Assembly: GCA_964626885.1 (NCBI GenBank)
Contig: CAZVJA010000165.1
Coordinates: forward strand, 1 to 11,731
Length of the DNA: 11,731 nucleotides
Direction: 5' to 3'
Source of the DNA: CAZVJA01 sp964626885
GTDB taxonomy: Bacteria; Planctomycetota; Planctomycetia; Planctomycetales; Planctomycetaceae
Below, one piece after another: positions 6,198 through 11,731 of the stretch. Numbering within the stretch: position 1 is the stretch's first letter; every line of letters begins with the position of its first letter. The notes under the pieces were generated by a model. It was not told where the DNA came from. It saw only the letters and a program-made list of their open reading frames with translations, and ran no database searches. The position numbers and the translations under genes were made by a program.

Positions 6198-6638
6198 ATG
6201 GAATCACTCCGCATGCCACTCCGCCATTGGAAACCGCTTCGCCTGTCGTTCGATCTTGAAAAACAGATTGACGAACTCTTTTCGGAGCTGATCCACGTCC
6301 CGTGGGGGAAACGACGCCCGGAGCAGGCGTGGCAGCCCGCCGTCGATCTCTACGAAACGGAGAATTCGTATCTCATCGAGATCGACTTGCCGGGCGTTGC
6401 ACCGGAAGAGATTGAGATCCATGTGGAGGAACGCTCTGTCACGATCTCTGGATCGCGGCATGCAACGAGCTGGTTAGAATCCGCTCATGAAATCTCCATC
6501 GAACGTCGTCAGGGGCAGTTTACTCGCACGTTTCATTTGGCAAGCCGCGTTGATCCCCAGCGGGTGGAGCGTCGGCATGAAGCAGGCATCCACTATGTGC
6601 GGATCTGGAAAGTGAAGCCTGACCGGGAACAACATTGA
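6198..6638 (+). CDS. Small heat-shock protein (Hsp20 / alpha-crystallin family)
   Basis: A 146-residue ATP-independent holdase. A short N-terminal arm (LSFDLEKQIDELFSEL, 16-31) leads to the alpha-crystallin domain from WQPAVDLYETENSYLIEIDL (45-64), LPGVAPEEIEIHVEERSVTISG (64-85) and EISIERRQGQFTRTFHLASRVD (98-119). Where the family has 'A...NGVL.V.LPK', this protein has RRHEAGIHYVRIWKVKP (125-141). The C-terminal I-x-I/V oligomerisation motif is missing: the chain stops at DREQH. Oligomer assembly may thus differ from model sHsps. The start is uncertain: an open frame reaches TTG 6144, ATG 6198 and ATG 6213 are both possible, and none has a strong Shine-Dalgarno. No CIRCE inverted repeat is seen upstream. 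Confidence 0.88.
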   Translation: MESLRMPLRHWKPLRLSFDLEKQIDELFSELIHVPWGKRRPEQAWQPAVDLYETENSYLIEIDLPGVAPEEIEIHVEERSVTISGSRHATSWLESAHEISIERRQGQFTRTFHLASRVDPQRVERRHEAGIHYVRIWKVKPDREQH

Positions 6639-6723
6639 CCCACCACGATCAGCCATTCAGGTTCCGGTGCTGCATCCAATCTTGCGGCGAAGGATCTGAA
6701 ACGATTGAAGGAGATCTGAAAGA

Positions 6724-9198
6724 ATGTCAGCAGTCGGTCAGGCTCGCGAGTTGAAGCAGCAGGACATTCAATTTCCGCTCTCGCCGGAGGAGTTCGGTTT
6801 TGCGTCAACAGCAGAGCTTGCACCCTTGGATGAAATGGTCGGCCAACCGCGTGCGCTGCGGGCTTTGAATCTGGGTCTGGGGGTCCGTCATTCCAGTTAT
6901 CACATCTACGCCGCGGGGATGACGGGGACCGGGCGGATGCAAATCATCCGCCAGGCACTGATGGATCGGATCGGCAACGAAGAGGTGCCTCCCGACTGTT
7001 TGTACGTCAACAACTTTGATCAGCCGGACAGGCCCATTTCGATTTCCCTGCCTGCCGGACAAGGTTCTCGATTCCGGGAGGATATGGAACGACTCGTCGA
7101 ACGACTCGTCGAGGGCCTGCCCAAGGCATTCCACCAGGAAGATTTCGGCCGAGAGAAAACGCGACTGAGGAGGGAGTATCGTCAGCGCGGCCAGGAAATC
7201 GCCGAGCAATTGGACAAGCTGGCCAAAGATTCCGGAATGGCGGTGCAGCAACTCCCGGATGGGCAAATCTTGCTCGCGCCTCTGAAAGAGGGGCGGCCGA
7301 TGACGCAGGAAGAAGTCGAGCAATTGTCGCCGGAAGAGCTGGACGAATTGAACAATCGACAGCAAAAGCTGATCGAGATGGCAGCGGAAGTGTTGTCGCG
7401 CCAGCAGGACATCGAACGTGAGCTGACCGCCGATGTGCGAGAGGTTGCCAAAACCTTCGCTCGACGGTTGATCGAGCCGCTGGTGTCCGAAATTGCGAAT
7501 CGCTACGAATCCCAAAAGTTGAAGGACTGGCTCGAGCAGCTGAAAAATCATCTGGCCGACAATCTGGATCGCTTTCGCGAGCGAGTCCTCCCGACAGCTT
7601 TGCTCTCGCTCGGTGAAGAACACGCACCCGACCGCGAAGAACGGTTTCTCGAATATCGGGTGAACCTTGTCGTCGACAATGCCGAATTGAAACAGGCGCC
7701 GGTGCTGATCGAGGATGCTCCAAATTACCGGAATCTCTTCGGAACGATCGAACGTGTCGTCGATCGCTTCGGGCGAGTCATCACCAACTTCAGTCGGATC
7801 AAGTCGGGAAGCTTGCTCCGGGCCAACGGCGGCTACCTCGTGCTGAATCTGATGGATGCCCTCACGGAACCGTTCGTCTGGAAGGAACTCAAGCGCACAC
7901 TTAAAAGCGGGATGCTGGAAATCGAGGTCTACGATCCGTTCTCGATATTCACCGTCTCGGCCCTTCAGCCAGAGTCGATTGCGCTGAACGTGAAGCTGGT
8001 TGCGCTCGGAGATCCCCTCGTCTATCATCTGTTGTACCTGTATGACGAGGACTTCCGAGAAATCTTCCGTGTCAAAGCCGACTTCGATACCGAGATGTCG
8101 CGCAACGAAGAAGCCGCGCGGCTGTATGGGCGGTTTGTTCGCAAGCTGAGCGACACCGAGGGCTCCTTGGCGTTCGATGCCGGCGCCGTTGCCGAGTTGG
8201 TTCGCGCCGGCTCGCGCTTGGTGGATAATCAACGAAAACTCTCGTCGGCCTTCAGTCGTATCGCCGATGTCATTCGCGAATCGGACTATTGGGCTCGTCA
8301 GGTGAAAGCCTCCGTGGTGTCGGACCAACATGTCAGACAGGCACTCAATGAACGGGTCTATCGCTCCGACCTGATTGCCGAGAAGATCCGCGAGTTGATT
8401 CAAGAAGAGACGTTATTGATCGACTTGCAGGGAACGGTCATCGGGCAGGTCAATGGGCTGGCGGTCGCCGATCTGGGGGATTATGCCTTTGGCAGACCTT
8501 CGCGCGTGACGGCCAGCGTGGGGGTCGGGGCAGCTGGGATCGTCAACATTGAGCGCGAAAGTCAGCTCAGTGGACGCACCTACGACAAGGGAGTGCTGAT
8601 TCTCGAGGGTTACCTCCGCAATACTTACGCCCGAGAGCATCCGCTCTCCCTGTCGGCCGGTATTGCGATGGAACAGAACTACGGCGGGATCGACGGCGAC
8701 AGCGCATCGGTCGCGGAACTTCTGGCCTTGTTGAGTGCGATCGCCGAAATTCCTTTGCGACAGGACGTAGCTATCACCGGCTCGATCAACCAGCGCGGAG
8801 AGATCCAAGCTGTGGGAGCCATCAACGACAAGATCGAGGGGTTCTTCGACGTTTGCCGCGTGGAAGAACTGACCGGCACTCAGGGGGTTTGCATCCCGGA
8901 GGCCAATGTCCAGAACCTCGTGCTCCGCCCGGATGTGGTGGAGGCGATCTCTGAAGGGAAATTCCATCTCTGGACGATTCGTTCGGTTGATCAGGCCATT
9001 CAGCTTCTCTGCGGAGTCGCTGCCGGAACTGTCGAACAAACAGAGAGCTTTCACGGCCGCGTGCTACAAAGGCTGAACCAGATGGTCCTCGCGCTCCGCC
9101 ATCGTCGAGGACTTGGCACCGAAAGACACTTATGGACTCCGGGCGCGATTCCCGGTCCCCAACCCGACCCGCGCCCGCCACTGCCGGGGAGGCCGTAA
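6724..9198 (+). CDS. Lon-like ATP-dependent protease of the AAA_32 (LonB-related) type
   Basis: An 824-residue protein. An N-terminal region (DEMVGQPRALRALNLGLGVR, about 36-55) resembles AAA_32/LonB relatives. It is followed by a P-loop-like GMTGTGR (65-71) in which Arg71 replaces the Walker A Lys, a variant I associate with this subfamily. A long charged helical insert (about 140-300) is probably a coiled coil. ANGGYLVLNLMDAL (367-380) is the Walker B region, and AAA lid segments follow (RKLSSAFSRIADVIRESDYWA). The C-terminal Lon protease domain (about 555-770) has DGDSAS with nucleophile Ser660 and NDK with Lys703. Their 43-residue spacing equals that in E. coli Lon (Ser679/Lys722). The last 25 residues form a Pro-rich, Arg-rich tail. 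AAGGAG (6708-6713) supports the start. The flavodoxin-domain gene begins 9 bp after the stop. Confidence 0.92.
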   Translation: MSAVGQARELKQQDIQFPLSPEEFGFASTAELAPLDEMVGQPRALRALNLGLGVRHSSYHIYAAGMTGTGRMQIIRQALMDRIGNEEVPPDCLYVNNFDQPDRPISISLPAGQGSRFREDMERLVERLVEGLPKAFHQEDFGREKTRLRREYRQRGQEIAEQLDKLAKDSGMAVQQLPDGQILLAPLKEGRPMTQEEVEQLSPEELDELNNRQQKLIEMAAEVLSRQQDIERELTADVREVAKTFARRLIEPLVSEIANRYESQKLKDWLEQLKNHLADNLDRFRERVLPTALLSLGEEHAPDREERFLEYRVNLVVDNAELKQAPVLIEDAPNYRNLFGTIERVVDRFGRVITNFSRIKSGSLLRANGGYLVLNLMDALTEPFVWKELKRTLKSGMLEIEVYDPFSIFTVSALQPESIALNVKLVALGDPLVYHLLYLYDEDFREIFRVKADFDTEMSRNEEAARLYGRFVRKLSDTEGSLAFDAGAVAELVRAGSRLVDNQRKLSSAFSRIADVIRESDYWARQVKASVVSDQHVRQALNERVYRSDLIAEKIRELIQEETLLIDLQGTVIGQVNGLAVADLGDYAFGRPSRVTASVGVGAAGIVNIERESQLSGRTYDKGVLILEGYLRNTYAREHPLSLSAGIAMEQNYGGIDGDSASVAELLALLSAIAEIPLRQDVAITGSINQRGEIQAVGAINDKIEGFFDVCRVEELTGTQGVCIPEANVQNLVLRPDVVEAISEGKFHLWTIRSVDQAIQLLCGVAAGTVEQTESFHGRVLQRLNQMVLALRHRRGLGTERHLWTPGAIPGPQPDPRPPLPGRP

Positions 9199-9201
9199 GG
9201 A
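9197..9201 (+). promoter_or_regulatory. Shine-Dalgarno AAGGA overlapping the protease stop codon
   Basis: AAGGA begins within the protease TAA (9196-9198) and lies 6 nt before TTG 9208. It is the only good ribosome-binding site for the flavodoxin-domain gene. It implies that its translation may be coupled to that of the protease. Confidence 0.5.
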
Positions 9202-9207
9202 CTGGTC

Positions 9208-9777
9208 TTGCCGTCCTGTGCCGACGATTTTCCGGCTGTTCGCAACTCGTGCCGTGGGAAACACAAATTGAATTCAGAAGACATCCGCGTAGCGATTGTT
9301 TGCGAATCGGTGCATCATCAGAACTCCCAACGCGTCGCCGAAGCAATCGCCGAGGTCTTGCACGCCGAGATATTCACTCCCCAGGAGTGCGTCGCGGGCA
9401 AGCTGTCGGCGTATGAGGTTGTCGGACTTGGTTCGGGGATTTATTTTGGACGGCATCATCGGCTTCTACGTCAATTGGCAGCCACATATCCCGAGTTGCC
9501 GACAGACGTCTTCATTTTCTCGACTGCCGGCTTGCCTTGTTTTCATACATTATTTCACGGCAGCTTGCGAAGAAGGTTGCTTAGCCGCGGATGCCGCATC
9601 TTAGGAGAATTCAGTTGTCGCGGCTGGGACACGGTCGGTCCGCTGATACTGCTGGGGGGATTGAATCGCCACCATCCCAACCAGAACGATATGGAAATGG
9701 CAAAAGCGTTCGCGGAGCATGTCCGACTTCGTTACACCGCGAATGATGCGCCCAGAAAGACCTCCGAACTCCAATGA
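9208..9777 (+). CDS. Flavodoxin-domain protein
   Basis: A 189-residue protein with a flavodoxin-like fold. The first strand and FMN-phosphate loop read RVAIVCESVHHQNSQRVA (27-44; the loop has SVHHQNS instead of the classic T-x-T-G-x-T). Further landmarks are VVGLGSGIYFGRHH (71-84), VFIFSTAGLPCFH (101-113), GEFSCRGWDTVGPL (133-146) and GGLNRHHPN (150-158). This matches stand-alone flavodoxin-domain proteins whose redox partner is unknown; electron transfer by bound FMN is likely. The start is unclear: TTG 9208 has a good Shine-Dalgarno (AAGGA 9197-9201), while TTG 9268 would begin nearer the first strand and give 169 residues. It lies between the protease (9-bp gap) and formate-THF ligase (4-bp ATGA overlap), so the three genes very probably share one transcript. 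Confidence 0.83.
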   Translation: MPSCADDFPAVRNSCRGKHKLNSEDIRVAIVCESVHHQNSQRVAEAIAEVLHAEIFTPQECVAGKLSAYEVVGLGSGIYFGRHHRLLRQLAATYPELPTDVFIFSTAGLPCFHTLFHGSLRRRLLSRGCRILGEFSCRGWDTVGPLILLGGLNRHHPNQNDMEMAKAFAEHVRLRYTANDAPRKTSELQ

Positions 9778-11465
9778 ACAATTCGCCGCGCGAACCAACC
9801 GCAACGCCGATTCAGATCCATTCGATCGCCGATCAGCTTGACCTCGACGACGACGATTACGAGCCGTATGGCTGGTACAAAGCCAAATTGTCAGTTGCTG
9901 TGAAGGACCGACCGCTGTCGCGTCCCCTCGCAAAATACGTCGACGTTACCGCGATGACCCCGACACCGTTCGGTGAGGGGAAGACAGTCACGGCAATTGG
10001 GCTTGGAACGGCGCTTTCTCGTCTCGGCCACAAAACCATCGTCACGCTTCGCGAACCCTCTCTCGCGCCGCTCTTCGGGATAAAGGGAGGCGGGGCGGGA
10101 GGAGGAGAGGCGACTCTGCTGCCAGCAGACGATATTAACCTGCACTTCACCGGAGATAGCCACGCAGTCACGGCAGCCACAAATCTTCTGGCGGCAACGA
10201 TCGACAATCATGTGGCGCGCCGGAAGTCGCCAGTCGTCAATCCCGTTAGCATCACTTGGCGGCGAGCCATCGACATCGGCGACAAAGGCTTGGCCCACAT
10301 CATCTCCGGATTGGACGGCCACCCGCAGGCGCTGCTCCGCGAGACCGGCTTCGATCTCACCGCCGCCTCGGAGATCATGGCGATCTTGGCGCTGACAATC
10401 GGATACGAAGATCTGCGGAATCGTCTCGAACGCATCGTCATCGGTTCGGATCTTGAAGGTCGGCCGGTCACTGCGGCGATGATCGGCTGTGCCGGCGCGT
10501 TGGCCGCGCTCCTGAAGGATGCGATTCGCCCCAATCTGGTGCAAACCTGCGAACACACGCCCGCGATCATCCACACCGGGCCGTTCGGCAACATCGCCCA
10601 CGGGAACAGTTCTGTTCTCGCCGATCTGATGGCGGTCCGTTTGGGCGACTATGTAGTCACCGAGAGCGGCTTTGGTGCCGATTGCGGCGCCGAAAAATTC
10701 TTCGACATCAAATGCCGGACGAGCGGGCTGAAGCCCGATACCGAGGTGCTGGTCTGCACCATTCGGGCGCTGAAGCTGCATAGTGGACGGTACCATACGT
10801 CATCACGAGCCGTATTGGCGAAGGAACTTTCCATCGAGAATGTGGATGCCGTCACGGCCGGGATGGTCAATCTGCAGGCCCATCTGCAAATTATCCGGCG
10901 ATTCGGTGTTCCGGTTGTGGTGGCGATCAACCGATTTCCCGACGATACCGACCGCGAACTCGACGCTGTTCAAAGGGCGGCCCGACAACTCGGTGCCGTC
11001 GGCACGGTCGTTGTGGACCCGTTTTCCAGAGGAAGTGAAGGAGCAATCGACCTCGCACATGCTGTGGAACACGCGACGCGGGAGCCGAACCGCTTCGACT
11101 TCCTGTACCCGCTCGACATGCCGCTGGACGAGAAGATTCGGACGATTGCGACGACCCTCTACGGCGCCGCTGATATTGCCATCGAGCCGCGCGCCCGCAC
11201 CCAGCTGTATCGAATGGCGGAAGCGGGCTTCTCCAACTTGCCCGTTTGCATTGCCAAAACACAATACTCGTTATCGCACGATCCCAAGCTACTGGGACGA
11301 CCGACGGGCTTTGTGCTGCCAATCCGCGAGGCACGTCTGGCGGCAGGGGCAGGATTTGTCTACGCGCTGGCGGGAGAGATCAGCACGATGCCGGGCTTGC
11401 CGTCAGAACCGGCTGCGCTGCGGATTGATATCGATATAACCGGCACAATTCGTGGCCTAGCATAG
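9774..11465 (+). CDS. fhs: Formate-tetrahydrofolate ligase (10-formyl-THF synthetase)
   Basis: A 563-residue, full-length enzyme (family about 555-560). It joins formate to tetrahydrofolate with ATP; in reverse it makes ATP from 10-formyl-THF, as in purine-fermenting bacteria. Motifs in order are the P-loop TPTPFGEGKT (62-71), LREPSLAPLFGIKGGGAGGG (92-111), DDINLHFTGD (119-128), the ITWRRAIDIGD segment (160-170), TGFDLTAASEIMAIL, ESGFGADCGAEKF, the FGVPVVVAINRFPDDT block, and near the C-terminus AKTQYSLSHDPKLLGRP and GEISTMPGLPSEPAA. The start ATG lies within ATGA (9774-9777), overlapping the flavodoxin stop, which points to translational coupling. The N-terminal about 20 residues are a little longer than usual. 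No folD or other folate gene is in view downstream. Confidence 0.96.
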   Translation: MNNSPREPTATPIQIHSIADQLDLDDDDYEPYGWYKAKLSVAVKDRPLSRPLAKYVDVTAMTPTPFGEGKTVTAIGLGTALSRLGHKTIVTLREPSLAPLFGIKGGGAGGGEATLLPADDINLHFTGDSHAVTAATNLLAATIDNHVARRKSPVVNPVSITWRRAIDIGDKGLAHIISGLDGHPQALLRETGFDLTAASEIMAILALTIGYEDLRNRLERIVIGSDLEGRPVTAAMIGCAGALAALLKDAIRPNLVQTCEHTPAIIHTGPFGNIAHGNSSVLADLMAVRLGDYVVTESGFGADCGAEKFFDIKCRTSGLKPDTEVLVCTIRALKLHSGRYHTSSRAVLAKELSIENVDAVTAGMVNLQAHLQIIRRFGVPVVVAINRFPDDTDRELDAVQRAARQLGAVGTVVVDPFSRGSEGAIDLAHAVEHATREPNRFDFLYPLDMPLDEKIRTIATTLYGAADIAIEPRARTQLYRMAEAGFSNLPVCIAKTQYSLSHDPKLLGRPTGFVLPIREARLAAGAGFVYALAGEISTMPGLPSEPAALRIDIDITGTIRGLA

Positions 11466-11728
11466 TCTCAAGAATACGGCCCAGGAGTATTTGTAGCGCT
11501 ATCAAACCTATCAGTCCTTTTCGCAATCTGCGACTGTTGATGTTCGTTCAAAAATCACCGAAGGCCGTGGGGATGCTCCTCTGTTGTGTTAGTCGGATTC
11601 GTGGATACGCTCAAAGTCGACGGGCGCTGGTTGGGGCCGATGCACGAAGAGTCGGTTTCCTGTCGGTCGACGCTCCGGCGCGGCCCGGTACAATCGGCCC
11701 CTCCCCGGAAGGAACCCTCTTCGTAACA
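11466..11728. other. Intergenic region after fhs, no clear gene
   Basis: I see no credible gene in these 263 bp. No hairpin with a T run follows fhs, so a terminator is not evident. A weak, internally mismatched stem (CAGT...ACTG, about 11510-11535) lacks a T tail. The right half is GC-rich and carries TACAAT at 11689-11694, a possible -10 box for a gene starting at the window edge, without a good -35. Confidence 0.4.
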
Positions 11729-11731
11729 ATG
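11707..11731 (+). promoter_or_regulatory. Probable start of the next gene (GGAAGGAA and ATG at the window edge)
   Basis: The last three bases are ATG, preceded by GGAAGGAA at 11707-11714. The 14-nt spacing is longer than ideal. The product cannot be identified because only the start codon is inside the window. Confidence 0.3.

Noticed and set aside
6805..8403. 532-residue minus-strand open frame
   Set aside because: It is the antisense shadow of the Lon-like protease, whose frame has clear motifs; the reverse product resembles no family.
9891..10796. 301-residue minus-strand open frame
   Set aside because: It is a shadow of formate-THF ligase, which is conserved end to end on the + strand.

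Overview
The window is a chromosomal segment of a moderately GC-rich bacterium. The protein families (PAC2 protein, GTPase of the COG2403/cyclic-diphosphoglycerate synthetase type, DUF2267 protein, AAA_32/Lon-like protease, stand-alone flavodoxin-domain protein) and the style of the transposase relic resemble what I know from Planctomycetota. That assignment is an inference from remembered homologues, not from a search. Every complete gene lies on the + strand.

Left region (1 to about 1290) is a scar of mobile DNA. It holds a minus-strand tyrosine-recombinase fragment that runs off the window and loses its homology near base 115. A gene-free stretch with possible insertion-sequence end sequence follows, and inside it is a perfect 10-bp inverted repeat. 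Next is a 42-nt copy of the 3' half of a tRNA-Phe, ending exactly at the 5' edge of the anticodon loop, which is a classic integrase attachment core. An 11-bp perfect tandem duplication comes next, then a dead DDE transposase with two in-frame stops, one frameshift, a changed catalytic residue and no C-terminal half.

Middle region (1294 to 4765) holds three co-directional genes: a PAC2-family protein, a carbamate kinase and a COG2403 GTPase. Short symmetric elements precede the second and third genes, including a three-copy alternating GTTTC/GAAAC element in front of the carbamate kinase. A good intrinsic terminator (4897-4929) closes this part. A promoter-like pair 60 bp before it could make a short RNA, or could place the terminator in the leader of the next gene.

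Right region (5087 to 11465) carries a universal stress protein, a DUF2267 protein, a small heat-shock protein, a Lon-like AAA_32 protease, a flavodoxin-domain protein and formate-tetrahydrofolate ligase. The last three are tightly packed: 9 bp between protease and flavodoxin, then an ATGA overlap. The window ends exactly on an ATG preceded by a Shine-Dalgarno-like run, probably the next gene.

Taken together, the cluster mixes two ATP-yielding, folate/carbamoyl-phosphate enzymes (carbamate kinase, and formate-THF ligase in reverse) with protein-quality-control and stress proteins (Hsp20, Lon-like protease, USP, perhaps PAC2). An energy-limited or low-oxygen survival module is a plausible reading, but it is an inference. 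No CRISPR array, rRNA, intact tRNA or complete mobile element is visible.
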